From the NCBI RefSeq assembly GCF_000518985.1, contig NZ_JAEQ01000001.1, positions 372,001 to 436,000 of the forward strand: a stretch of DNA of 64,000 bases, in the 5' to 3' direction. The number at the start of each line of letters is the position of its first letter. The stretch's first letter is position 1. Below the pieces are notes generated by a model. That model was given only the letters and a program-made list of their open reading frames with translations, did no database searches and was not told the DNA's origin. This document shows, piece by piece, positions 37,478 through 46,040 of this stretch. The position numbers and the translations under genes were made by a program. The stretch is from Chelativorans sp. J32 (GTDB lineage Bacteria > Pseudomonadota > Alphaproteobacteria > Rhizobiales > Rhizobiaceae).

Positions 37478-37996
37478 TCAGTCCTGGAACTGCCGGGCCA
37501 GGTGGGTCGTGTCGAGCTTTCCGTCCTTCCAGGAAAACCGGCCGAGACACGAGCTTTCCGTCTCGGTTGTTTCGCATTCGCTGTTACTCACCCACACATT
37601 AAGCACGGCCTTGCCGTCGCTCTGCGAGAGGAAAGGCGCACCACCCATAATCTCGATGGGCTCTGCGTACTTGTTTCCCGACAGAGCAAGGGAAATCTGG
37701 CAACCGCCATTGGAGCAGTAGGTGGTCTGAGCGGCGCTGCACTGCATATTCTCCGGATTGAAAACGAAATCCTGGATGCCGTCACCATCCACGTCGCCGG
37801 TCATGATCATGGGCATGTCATACCCTGCCGCCAGCTTACCATCGATGTCGCTGCACATCTGCCGGTAGCCGTTGACGATCGTTTGAACGGGTGCAGGCAA
37901 ATTCTTGTCCGACCACTGCAGCTCAGCAGAACCAGCTTGCGGCGCGAGGGAGACAGACAAAAGCGAGAGCCCGAGAAGCAGGGAGGATCGTGTCAT
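37478..37996 (-). CDS. Exported hypothetical protein with EF-hand-like loop
   Basis: A 172-residue protein with a signal peptide (MTRSSLLLGLSLLSVSLAPQ, cleavage near GSA-ELQW). The middle has GDVDGDGIQDFVF, a DxDxDG calcium-binding loop as in FG-GAP repeats and EF-hands. Six or so cysteines (in QMCSD, NMQCSA, TTYCSNGGCQ, NSECET, SSCLG) suggest disulfides in the periplasm. Similar short exported proteins are found in other Rhizobiales. Function unknown. It lies upstream of hemA on the same strand, with 152 bp between. Confidence 0.75.
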   Translation of the reverse strand: MTRSSLLLGLSLLSVSLAPQAGSAELQWSDKNLPAPVQTIVNGYRQMCSDIDGKLAAGYDMPMIMTGDVDGDGIQDFVFNPENMQCSAAQTTYCSNGGCQISLALSGNKYAEPIEIMGGAPFLSQSDGKAVLNVWVSNSECETTETESSCLGRFSWKDGKLDTTHLARQFQD

Positions 37997-38102
37997 TTCG
38001 TTGCCTTTTCAAAATGCAGCCGGCCCGAAGCCTACAAACATTTGGAAAAGGAGGCGTTACGAAGAAAAGACGAATTGAGGTGACGTGATCTTTTCCTCGG
38101 GC

Positions 38103-38495
38103 TCAATACCATCGGAACCGTCTTCTTCTGCCGGTTTGTTCAGCCATGGCAGCACAAGCGAGATCGACCATGGTGACCGCCAAGATGGAGGCAAAGGACG
38201 CGGTCGCCTGCCCGCTGCGCGCGTTGCTGCCGCGGAGACTGGGGGCAAGCGTCAGGAGGTCAAGGACATCACCGGCCACCCGGAGCCAAACCCATCGGGC
38301 TGGCCTTGGAGAACTCAGAATCACCACGCCAGAGAGGATCTCCCGCAAACCGTAGATGACCATGACCGATTTCGGGGCGGATACCCCGGAAAGCCGCTTG
38401 AGCGGCCCGGGCGCCACAATTTCGGAGACGCCGAGCGCGATCGAGAACCATCCGAGGCCATAGGCAAGCCTGTCGTTTGAAGCTGACTTTCTCAT
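38103..38495 (-). CDS. Small membrane protein resembling the N-terminal domain of cyclase/dehydrase-family membrane proteins
   Basis: A 130-residue protein with about four hydrophobic segments: LGWFSIALGVSEIVAPGPL, SVMVIYGLREILSGVVIL, WVWLRVAGDVLDLLTL and ASILAVTMVDLACAAM. The GWFSIALG...YGLREI pattern is the membrane region found in front of an SRPBCC (polyketide cyclase/dehydrase) domain in longer proteobacterial proteins. Here only the membrane part is present. ATG at 38495 with AGGTGAGGACT upstream. Either a free-standing form or a truncated copy; no SRPBCC remnant is visible downstream. Confidence 0.72.
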   Translation of the reverse strand: MRKSASNDRLAYGLGWFSIALGVSEIVAPGPLKRLSGVSAPKSVMVIYGLREILSGVVILSSPRPARWVWLRVAGDVLDLLTLAPSLRGSNARSGQATASFASILAVTMVDLACAAMAEQTGRRRRFRWY

Positions 38496-38804
38496 AGTCC
38501 TCACCTTTGCAATCACCCTCGAATGGTCAGAACACGCGGTTGTTCCACGGCAATGTTCACCATCGCCGCCGCAGACGCGGCGGGCGGACAGAAGGGACGC
38601 GGGTGCGTTTCCGGCGCTCCGTGGGGCGAGACGGGAACCGTCGCTTTGGAACGTTGTGCAAGGAAGGTCCAGGGCCTGCAAAAAACTCTTCATGTGAGGG
38701 TCGGATGCGCTGGACAGACCGATTTCTCATGCTATAACCCACGCGCTTTCGGCGGCGCGCCAACCCCGCCTTCGGTCTTGCATATCCGATGCGAGGCACG
38801 GAAA
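38496..38804. other. Intergenic region upstream of tRNA-Phe
   Basis: A stretch of 309 bp with no supported gene. It should contain the promoter of the minus-strand membrane protein at its left and that of tRNA-Phe at its right. No repeats of the tRNA end were seen. Confidence 0.4.
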
Positions 38805-38880
<76 letters not shown>

Positions 38881-39427
38881 TCAATTTCAATAAAATCAAT
38901 GCTTCAGCGGGTAATATACCGGTGTCAGGCCCTCATTTCATGTCGCGCATTGTTGCAAAGCCGGTTCCTTGATTTCCAGGGGCTTTCATCCATAAGGCAG
39001 CAATGAGGTTTTCGTAGCTCGCGTTTCAGGTGGTAGCCGGGCCGGTCCTCAAGGTCGGATGAAAGATCTTGTCCGCGTAGACGCAGTTGCTTCGACGGAT
39101 TGATCAGCGTGGCTGATAGCCGCCGCGGTGGGGCCACGGTTTTCCGACCAAGCTTTCTGCGCGTCCACGATCTCGCCGATCGTGATGTTTGGTGAGCGGC
39201 TTCGCAAGCTTGTGCTGCTCAAGGGCATAGATCACGTCATACTCGATCCTTTCGCCCGACCAGTCTTGCGATTGAAATCAAACAGGATCGCCGCTCCGGC
39301 GGGGACGGCGCAGGTAAAGAAATTTCCGCTCGTAATGATTTAAGTGTTTCAAATTCATGGGTATCACAGGCTGCAATTGGTGATCGATTCGCTATCAACT
39401 CGTTTCTAAACAAGGGGTGGAGGGAAT
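38881..39427. other. Gene-poor stretch downstream of tRNA-Phe
   Basis: These 547 bp contain only short, unsupported open frames in both directions. The sequence around 38945-38964 (TTGTTGCAAAGCC-like) slightly resembles an IS6-family end, but no transposase remnant could be confirmed. Base composition appears lower in GC than the core genes. Probably decayed mobile or island DNA. Confidence 0.4.
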
Positions 39428-40119
39428 ATGACGCCTGAGGAGCTGCAATCCCGCCTGAACGATATAAAGTGCCGGCCTTACGAAATCGATTAGGTCGCGG
39501 AGTTAGAGCTCCTGATAGTGCCAGCCTCGAAGTTCTGAAACAACGAGCGTTCATATACTTTGAAATGGGACTGGACGGTCACGGGGTTCTTGATGTGGGC
39601 GCTTGGGATGGCTTTTATAGTTTCGAGGCTGAGCGCCGACGCGCATCTCGGGTTATGGCGGTTGATAAGTTCTGCTGGGACGGCGGGGGTGAGGTACAAA
39701 AGCTGCCTGTGGCTTAGCAAGGAAGCACTCGATTCGAACGTGGGGGACAGGCGCCTCGACATTGATGAACGAGAACCTAGGTCAGTTCGACATCGCTCTA
39801 TTCAACAGCATTATATATCATATACTAGACCCCATGCAGGCGGTACTTAATATGGCGAGAATAGCCAAACACGTTCTCACAATTGAGACGCACATGGATT
39901 TAGCTGAGCCTTCGAAGCCCGCCATGGTGTTCTACCGTGGCGAAAAGGCCGCACCGGGCTTCCCTCAGAACGGCTGGGGCGTGAATTCCTAATGCATGCC
40001 GTTCTAAAAGATCAGGGCTCGAAACGATACTGGAATTGCCTACTCCTGATCTGAATGATCGGCGCAGCATATTCATAGCGTTCAAGCCGGGTCATCCATT
40101 TGAAACTTACGTCCAGTAG
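39428..40119 (+). pseudogene. SAM-dependent methyltransferase (CmoB/DUF1698-like), frameshifted remnant
   Basis: The coding signal is spread over several frames. It starts [14 protein letters not shown] (stop at 39491), changes frame to RNRLGRG...[16 protein letters not shown] and [12 protein letters not shown] (SAM motif I and following, to about 39715), then changes again at about 39760 to NENLGQFDIALFNSIIYHIL and PMQAVLNMARIAKHVLTIET. It ends in a fourth frame LETILELPTPDLNDRRSIFI before TAG at 40117. At least three indels break the gene. Intact relatives are methyltransferases near polysaccharide or glycosylation genes. Confidence 0.82.
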
Positions 40120-40537
40120 AAGATTGAATTCTCAAGACCGCGGTCAACCCCGCCTCTGTTTCTAAGACCCAGACGTCGCCCTACAATGAACCGGCGCATT
40201 CGGAGCCCCTACTCTGGGTTGGCGAGCCATAGGCAGCGCTATGGTGCGGCGCATCAAAGCATACGCAATAGCCTTTGTCGCGCCCAGATCCTTTGAAACC
40301 ATTGACGCTTTAGCCCTCAGCTAAGCGTCCTCCCCGTTAACAAATCTCGCCGCGAGGCACTTAATTGGTCACTGGTGGGCCCTTTCAGGTGACCAAGGTG
40401 ACGGGGCTTGCTCGGATTGTCGGAAGGTATTCGGCTAGAGAAAAAATTGCCTCAGCGTTCCAACGGCCATGCTTTCGACCTGCACCTTTACAATCTGCGC
40501 GCGGTACTCGCGCATGACTTGTTCCAAGCTCTTCCTG
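40120..40537. other. Intergenic region between methyltransferase remnant and glycosyltransferase
   Basis: A 418-bp stretch without a supported gene; short open frames show no conserved features. It separates two convergent units. No terminator with a T-run was found. Confidence 0.4.
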
Positions 40538-42097
40538 TCAGCCGCTCGCCACCGCCTTTATCACATCCAGGTATTCAGACGCCACGGTTCCCCAAGACCG
40601 CTCAGAAAGCTGCTCATACAATGGGCCCTGCAATCGCAGTAGCTCGTCACGGTTGTCGAGGCCCCAGACGATCTTGCGCAACATGTCCTCCTGATCGTGT
40701 GGAAGAAAGGTCATCCGGTCAAGGAGAGCGGGGTCATCAATCATTTCCGTGACGACTGGAATGCGGCTCATGACAGATGGAGTTCCGACCGAATAAGCCT
40801 CTGAGAATGTGAAGGGAAATCCGCCCTCGAACTGCGTTGGCGTGACGGAAAGTGCCGCAAGCTTATAAAGCGCTCCGAGAACACTGTTGGGTACCGAATG
40901 GAGGCTGAGTATATCGCGTTCAAGACCTTGCGAACGAATGAAGTCCTGGAGCCGCTTATTGCTGTGGATGTTTCCCGTAAGGATAAGCTTAAGCGGTCTG
41001 TAACGCTCACGCAGAAGCTTCTCATAGACCCGCGCCAAAGCCTCTACGTTCTTGTAAGGCCGGATCTGCGATGAGTAAAAAAGGAAATCCACGTCGTCAA
41101 ATCGGAACCTATGAAGGTAATCAGGTAGCTTTCGTCTGCTCTTCTCAATGTACGCGTGGAGAACATCGAGAGCGTCCTGTCGACTGTATTCCTCAGCGGC
41201 CTTCATATCCACAATGCCATGCCGGATCACAGAAATGCGCTCTGGCGAAACCCCGTTCATTTGCACGAGATGCTTCTGTTTCACGTGCTCGCTGTAGCAA
41301 ATAAGATGGTCCGCTGCGGCAAGGCTGCCGGAGATACGCTTAAGCGCACGCCTACCGCTTTCATCTCCGAACTGGACGGGAAACTCATAAAAAACGATGT
41401 CCGGAGCACCCATCACGACCTTGCCGCGAAGCTTCGCGACTTCGGGCCAAAACATTGATGGCACATACCAGACATTGATGTCTTTTTGCCGGTTCGCCAG
41501 CTTCACCAGGCGATGCAATTCTCTTTCTCGAATGCGTTCTGTAGGTTCAACGGCCATCACCACCTTAAATAAGGCTCTGTATGTCCGATTGATGAGGTGG
41601 CCGTAGCGCCGGAAGAAACGACGCCATGCCGCTCTTACCGCATAGAACACGCCCAAAAGCACCAGCAGGATTGCCGCAGGAATCGCTGCGACGATGGCCA
41701 GCAACGAAAACGCGGCTAAGCCCGCCACGAACACCACCGGATTTGCTGTCCCAAGCCAGTCTGAAACTACTTCAGTTGCCTTGCTGATAGCTCTCAGAGC
41801 AAGCCGTCGGCGTCGACGAGCCGTAGGCGGACGAAGGCGAAGTTTTCGGACTCCTTCATATATTTTCAGCGCTAGAGGTTCTCCTCGTGTAGTGACGATT
41901 TCGACGGACGAGCGAGGGATACCGGCGTCGTCCAGAATTTCGTTGATGCCGTCCTTGATCCATCCGGACCCGGCTATCATAATCCTAGTATCAGGTGACT
42001 TTAGCGCACCCTTCACAATGAACGTGATAAGCCGTGAGATTCCCTGATGAGGATCGAGCTGACGGGGACCATACCCAAGAAATATCCCCAGCTTCAT
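40538..42097 (-). CDS. Glycosyltransferase family 4-like protein with embedded membrane hairpin
   Basis: A 519-residue glycosyltransferase. The N-terminus MKLGIFLGYGPRQLDPHQGI is a GT-B donor/acceptor glycine-rich start. The C-terminal GT4 domain has SSQIRPYKNVEALARVYEKL, LILTGNIHSNKRL and the nucleotide-sugar site LSVTPTQFEGGFPFTFSEA. Unusually, residues about 120-153 are strongly hydrophobic (VVFVAGLAAFSLLAIVAAIP plus AAILLVLLGVFYAV), predicting one long or two short membrane spans between the two Rossmann domains. Start at 42097 overlaps the TGA of the upstream broken glycosyltransferase gene (ATGA). The product is probably part of exopolysaccharide or O-antigen synthesis. Confidence 0.85.
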   Translation of the reverse strand: MKLGIFLGYGPRQLDPHQGISRLITFIVKGALKSPDTRIMIAGSGWIKDGINEILDDAGIPRSSVEIVTTRGEPLALKIYEGVRKLRLRPPTARRRRRLALRAISKATEVVSDWLGTANPVVFVAGLAAFSLLAIVAAIPAAILLVLLGVFYAVRAAWRRFFRRYGHLINRTYRALFKVVMAVEPTERIRERELHRLVKLANRQKDINVWYVPSMFWPEVAKLRGKVVMGAPDIVFYEFPVQFGDESGRRALKRISGSLAAADHLICYSEHVKQKHLVQMNGVSPERISVIRHGIVDMKAAEEYSRQDALDVLHAYIEKSRRKLPDYLHRFRFDDVDFLFYSSQIRPYKNVEALARVYEKLLRERYRPLKLILTGNIHSNKRLQDFIRSQGLERDILSLHSVPNSVLGALYKLAALSVTPTQFEGGFPFTFSEAYSVGTPSVMSRIPVVTEMIDDPALLDRMTFLPHDQEDMLRKIVWGLDNRDELLRLQGPLYEQLSERSWGTVASEYLDVIKAVASG

Positions 42098-43304
42098 TGT
42101 GCGGCGATCCCCTTGAGTAGGCCCCAGTATTCGAATGCGTGGTGTTCCCAAGAATGCTGGGAAAGAGATTCCCTATCGGGCAGGCCCTTGCGTAGTGCGG
42201 GTGTCTTCTCTTCCATGGCTTTTAGTGCACGGGCCATCTCATCAACAGAGCGGGCACTAAAGAACTCCATGGGATGGAGAAGCGTTCCCCAATGTATCGC
42301 ATCTGCGGATAACCGCTGGAGAGTGAAGGACAACCGTACCATGCAGCTTCTGCGACGGCGAAAGTCCCATTGTCGTATATCGTAGGATGCCAAAGGAACT
42401 CGGCGTTGGCTAGCATTTGAGCGTAAAGGTCGTCGCTCAACTCACCCATGAACCTAGCACGATCCTTGAACACCGAGGAACGTGACACGAGCTTCCGCGT
42501 TTCCGCAATGTGATCAATTTCTGCAATCCAGCGCTCGATCTTCTGCAACGGATTTAGCCAGTGTGTGTTCGCCCCAGTCACCCGAACGTTTAGTTTCCCG
42601 TCAAATTTCCGATAGTAGGCGGCGAGTGCTTCGAAGGCCCGAATGTGATTCTTGTGTTGCGTTGGGTTGGTGGGCCAAACGAAATATGGCTGATCGTCCT
42701 CCAAGTCTTCCTTAAGAGCTTCCGGCATCCAGGTCGGATCAAAATCCATCGGCGCGAGATGTACTTTGGATGCAGGAACCCCCGCATAAGAGATTGCATC
42801 CATGCGGGTCTGAGGCGTCGTAACAACTACTGCCTTTGCCATGCGAGCCGCTGTTAGAAAGGGCATGTCCAACGGTGCCCCACCCATCACGCGGGAATAT
42901 CTCGGGAACATAGCGCTGGATATAGTCAGTCGCGAAAACAACAAACGGTTTTACTGGCGCAAGAGGAAGTTCCAGACGGTCATATCCGCCAACTGGGATC
43001 TGATACTCTGCTGCGTAAAGGTCCGCGCGTTGACCTTGGATAAAAGCTATGTTCTCTGCTTTCTGTTTCTCAATTCTTTCCCATTCAAATTCACGGACTT
43101 CGATCTCGTCTCGTGCAGGTCGCGGAAGTCCGACTGTAAATCATATTTTCCTTGAATTACGGCTAGACGTACGCCGCAGTTATCGTCGGCCTCCGCGCTG
43201 CCCTTCTTGATCATTCTCGCAATCGTTTTGGCCACGCGAAGTGAGCCGCCACGATAAGCTATAGGTAGAATGACGGTGATGCGCTTCAGCAAAGACCCTG
43301 GTCC
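42094..43304 (-). pseudogene. Glycosyltransferase family 4 gene with at least three frameshifts
   Basis: The protein can be followed through four reading frames on the minus strand. It begins LKRITVILPIAYRGGSLRVA and continues to SDFRDLHE, shifts near 43110 to EIEVREFEWERIEKQKAENI and on to FATDYIQRYVPEIFPRDG, and shifts near 42890 to GGAPLDMPFLTAARMAKAVV, PNPTQHKNHIRAFEAL-like and DNGTFAVAEAAWYGCPSLSS. It shifts again near 42300 to LLHPMEFFSARSVDEMARAL and ends GLLKGIAAQ at 42094. The domain content is a complete GT-B glycosyltransferase. Decay is likely, although clustered sequencing errors could imitate it. Confidence 0.83.
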
Positions 43305-43577
43305 CATGTTCTGCCGGTGGCGGGTTATATCCCGCCCAATGCCAAGCCTCAACCATCATGCGATAGTTGCAGCACCGATGGCGCTCGCAGTTCGCGCCGT
43401 GCGTTCATTAAAATGGTGAGCCTTGAACTTCCCCGAGCAGCACCTATATCTCCGATATCGATCTTGCTGACCAAGTTTGTTATGGCGCGCCAAACGCGTT
43501 CGACGGCTTTCCCTCTCAATTTCGATTTATTGCCGGCCGCATCGTGCGGCGCGGAAACGATTTGAAAGGAAATCGTC

Positions 43578-43787
43578 ATGACTACAGGAACCGTCAAGTG
43601 GTTCAACGCCACCAAGGGATTCGGTTTTATTCAACCTGACAGCGGCCAGCCGGATGTGTTCGTGCACATTTCAGCGGTCGAGCGGGCAGGCATGCGCAGC
43701 CTCGCTGAAGGCCAGAAGATCAATTTCGAAGTTGTTCGCGACCCGAAATCGGGCAAATCGGCAGCTGAGAATCTGCATGCCGCCTAA
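43578..43787 (+). CDS. cspA: Cold-shock protein
   Basis: A 69-residue cold-shock domain RNA chaperone. RNP1 is KGFGFI (13-18) and RNP2 is VFVHIS (27-32), after the N-terminal [15 protein letters not shown]. The ATG follows GAAAGGAAATCGTC. The length and sequence are those of the family. An intrinsic terminator lies 60 bp downstream, and a small basic protein follows it. The 270-bp region upstream has no gene and could hold a long 5' leader, as is typical for cold-regulated csp genes. Confidence 0.95.
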   Translation: MTTGTVKWFNATKGFGFIQPDSGQPDVFVHISAVERAGMRSLAEGQKINFEVVRDPKSGKSAAENLHAA

Positions 43788-43846
43788 GCTTGGTCTCCGG
43801 CCTTTGACCACGGATGTACTGGCACTGGCCGTCGAGGCTGAGAAAA

Positions 43847-43869
43847 GGTCGGGTTCGCCCGGCCTTTTT
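43847..43869 (+). terminator. Rho-independent terminator after cspA
   Basis: GGTCGGG (43847-43853), the stable TTCG loop and CCCGGCC (43858-43864) form a 7-bp stem with one G-T pair, followed by TTTTTGTTTTT. It is a strong intrinsic terminator placed between cspA and the small downstream gene. Confidence 0.9.
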
Positions 43870-43894
43870 GTTTTTCAAGTATGGAGCGAGCACT

Positions 43895-44119
43895 ATGGTC
43901 ACAAAGGACAACCTCTTCCGGAAGAAGGGGACGAGCGCGGAAAATAAAGCCGCCACGACCGACAAGGCCTTCCGTGAGATCATCGAGGCGGAGGCGCGCA
44001 GCAGGGAAGCCAAGACTGCGCGACTGCGGAATGCACGGCTTGAGCACGAGGCCCAGCAGGCTTCCATCGCGCCCGCAAATGAAAAGCCGAAACGTTCCAG
44101 CAAGGCGCGCGGCAGCTAG
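43895..44119 (+). CDS. Small basic conserved hypothetical protein downstream of cspA
   Basis: A 74-residue charged, probably helical and partly disordered protein: VTKDNLFRKKGTSAENKAAT, then DKAFREIIEAEARSREAKTA and RLRNARLEHEAQQA, with a lysine/arginine-rich tail (KPKRSSKARGS). It has no membrane segment or signal peptide. The ATG at 43895 follows a weak GGAGCGAG site; the frame is open upstream but runs through the cspA terminator. Similar small proteins follow csp genes in other Rhizobiales, so an RNA-related role under cold shock is conceivable but unproven. Confidence 0.65.
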   Translation: MVTKDNLFRKKGTSAENKAATTDKAFREIIEAEARSREAKTARLRNARLEHEAQQASIAPANEKPKRSSKARGS

Positions 44120-44158
44120 TCCAGCGCGTTTCGTACTTGAGTAAGCAACAGGCCGCAT

Positions 44159-45124
44159 TCATGCGCGCGTCAGCTGATCTGTCGCGTAGCGGCGGGCGAG
44201 CATTGCGCCGATAATTATCTGGATCTGGTTGTAGAGCATGATCGGCAAAACGATCATGCCGAAGCCTGCCGATCCCGCAAAAAGGACCTGCGCCAGCGGC
44301 AGACCAGTTGCAAGGCTCTTCTTGGAACCGCAGAAGACGGCCGCAATCTCATCGCTCCGTGAAAAGCCCAGCTGGCGCGTGCCATAAATCGTAAAGGCGA
44401 AAACGGCGAGGAGCAGCGCCGTGCAGAGCGCTGCCGCCACGAGGATGGAGCCGACCGGCAATTCCTCCCACAACCCGGCCGTCACCGAGTGCGAGAACGC
44501 AGAATAGATGATGAGCACGATCACCGACTGATCGTACTGCTCCAGCCTTTGTTTGTGTCGCGAAAGCATGCCGCCTGCGTATCGATGAAGGGCCTGGCCG
44601 AGCGCGAAGGGCAGGAGAAGCTGGATGACGATATCCTTGAACGCGCTTTCAAGGTCGATGGGGGAGGACGTGCTGAGGAACAATGTCATCAGCAGCGGGG
44701 TGATGAGGAGGCCGAACACATTCGATCCGGCCGAATTGCATACGGCTGCAGGCACGTTTCCCTTGGCCATGGCGGTAAAGGCAATCGATGACGAAACAGC
44801 CGACGGCAGGACCGCCAGATAGATGAAGCCCAGCCGAAGATTGCCGGGCAGAACGCTTTCCGGCAGGAGGCCCAAGGGCTGGACGGCAAGCGGGAAGAGA
44901 ATGAAGGTGGTCGCAAAAATAAAAAGATGGAGCTGCCATTGCTTTAGCCCGTCGAGTACCGAACGCGGCGAAAGAGCCGCCCCGTGAAGGAAGAAGAGAA
45001 GGCTGACGGCGAAGGTTCCGGCTCCATCGATGATGCCGGCAAACGCGCCTGTCGCAGGAAGAAAAGTGGCCACGACCACTGCCGCCAACATCAGCCCGAG
45101 AAACGGATCGAGACGCAATTTCAT
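44159..45124 (-). CDS. Bile acid:sodium symporter-like (BASS/SBF) transporter
   Basis: A 321-residue membrane protein of about ten spans in the SBF-like CPA transporter group (YfeH-like). Landmarks are MKLRLDPFLGLMLAAVVVAT, LLFFLHGAALSPRSVLDGLK, LAVLPSAVSSSIAFTAMAKG, AVCNSAGSNVFGLLITPLL, and SDEIAAVFCGSKKSLATGLP near the end. The CGSKKSLATGLP motif is diagnostic. Start at 45124 with GGAGG 11 bases upstream; an ATG 42 bases earlier is possible. The family carries organic anions; the substrate here is unknown. It is divergent from a GntR/FCD regulator that probably controls it. Confidence 0.88.
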   Translation of the reverse strand: MKLRLDPFLGLMLAAVVVATFLPATGAFAGIIDGAGTFAVSLLFFLHGAALSPRSVLDGLKQWQLHLFIFATTFILFPLAVQPLGLLPESVLPGNLRLGFIYLAVLPSAVSSSIAFTAMAKGNVPAAVCNSAGSNVFGLLITPLLMTLFLSTSSPIDLESAFKDIVIQLLLPFALGQALHRYAGGMLSRHKQRLEQYDQSVIVLIIYSAFSHSVTAGLWEELPVGSILVAAALCTALLLAVFAFTIYGTRQLGFSRSDEIAAVFCGSKKSLATGLPLAQVLFAGSAGFGMIVLPIMLYNQIQIIIGAMLARRYATDQLTRA

Positions 45125-45205
45125 GGAATGGATAGCCTCCGGCAATGTGGTTGTGGCCAGCGTCATCGCCGACCCGATCAGCAGGCCGTTACAGCCATCT
45201 GACAA

Positions 45206-45223
45206 TGGTCTACAAATTGGTCT
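45206..45223. promoter_or_regulatory. Possible regulator site: direct repeat between BASS and GntR genes
   Basis: TGGTCT occurs twice (45206-45211 and 45218-45223), separated by six bases, in the 129-bp divergent region. TGGTCTACAA resembles half of the TGGTnnnACCA-type operators used by GntR/FCD regulators. Assigned by position and appearance only. Confidence 0.3.
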
Positions 45224-45253
45224 GGATTTTCGTTTGCGCAGGTAGGAAACGAT

Positions 45254-45958
45254 ATGCCGGACAAGAGCCGGATGCGAGTGGATGAGGCCGTTCTGGCACT
45301 CAGGCGGTATCTCGATCAAAGCCGATTCGAGGCGCAGCAGCGGATCGATCCCGAGCGCCTTCTCGCCCTGCGGTTGGGCTGCAGCCGTGAGACCTTGCGT
45401 CGGGCGCTGGACATCCTGGAGCGAGAGGGCGTCATCTGGCGGCATCAGGGCAGGGGTACCTTTATTGGCCCCCGCCCGAAAGGCGAGGTCATTCCCCCGC
45501 TTTTGCTCTATGACATGGCGTCGCCGCTCGATCTCATGGAGGCGCGGCTTGTAATCGAGCCCGCTTTGGCGGCGGCAGCCGCGTTGTCGGCGGGGCCGGC
45601 GGATATCAAGCGCCTCGCCGAGCTTGCGAAGGATACTGGCAGGGTTCGCGACTGGCGGGAGTACGAAGCCGCAGACGATGCCTTTCACAGGGAGGTTGCA
45701 AATATTACCGGTAATCCGCTGCTTGCCGCAGTCTTTGGGACACTTGCTGCCGTCCGGGGTCGCATGCGCTGGCAGCGCCGCCACGATGCCGTCTTTCGCA
45801 GAGCAAAGCGGGAGGAATATGCCTCACAGCAAAGCGCCATGCATATGAGCATTGTGGAGGCGATCGCGGCCGGGGACGCGGAAACCGCGGGTGCGAAGAT
45901 GGCCGCGCACCTTTCCATCATCAGGCAGTTGGTCCAAAGCGCAGAGCAGCGGGACTGA
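45254..45958 (+). CDS. GntR family transcriptional regulator with FCD domain
   Basis: A 234-residue regulator. The N-terminal winged helix includes LLALRLGCSRETLRRALDIL and REGVIWRHQGRGTFIGPRP. The C-terminal FCD all-helical ligand domain runs from LDLMEARLVIEPALAAAAAL through DDAFHREVANITGNPLLAAV to HMSIVEAIAAGDAETAGAKM, with the D and H residues that bind metal and carboxylate ligands in this family. The ATG is at 45254. It is divergent from the BASS transporter, suggesting it senses an organic acid transported by that protein. Confidence 0.9.
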   Translation: MPDKSRMRVDEAVLALRRYLDQSRFEAQQRIDPERLLALRLGCSRETLRRALDILEREGVIWRHQGRGTFIGPRPKGEVIPPLLLYDMASPLDLMEARLVIEPALAAAAALSAGPADIKRLAELAKDTGRVRDWREYEAADDAFHREVANITGNPLLAAVFGTLAAVRGRMRWQRRHDAVFRRAKREEYASQQSAMHMSIVEAIAAGDAETAGAKMAAHLSIIRQLVQSAEQRD

Positions 45959-46040
45959 GGAGCGTTGGCATGCAATCCGCGGCTCGACAAGGAACTTCCC
46001 TCTATCGGGCCGTTGGATTCTTTTAGCGGAGCAATCTCGG

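Noticed and set aside
36000-37721. Open frame of 573 codons on the plus strand opposite hemA
   Set aside because: It runs through hemA and a second gene in reverse with no protein motif; the minus-strand ALAS assignment is certain.
38945-38964. Possible IS6-family terminal repeat near TTGTTGCAAAGCC
   Set aside because: Only a short resemblance; no partner repeat and no recognisable transposase remnant within the region.
39128-39343. 71-codon open frame downstream of tRNA-Phe
   Set aside because: No ribosome site, no conserved motif, and it lies in a visibly decayed zone.
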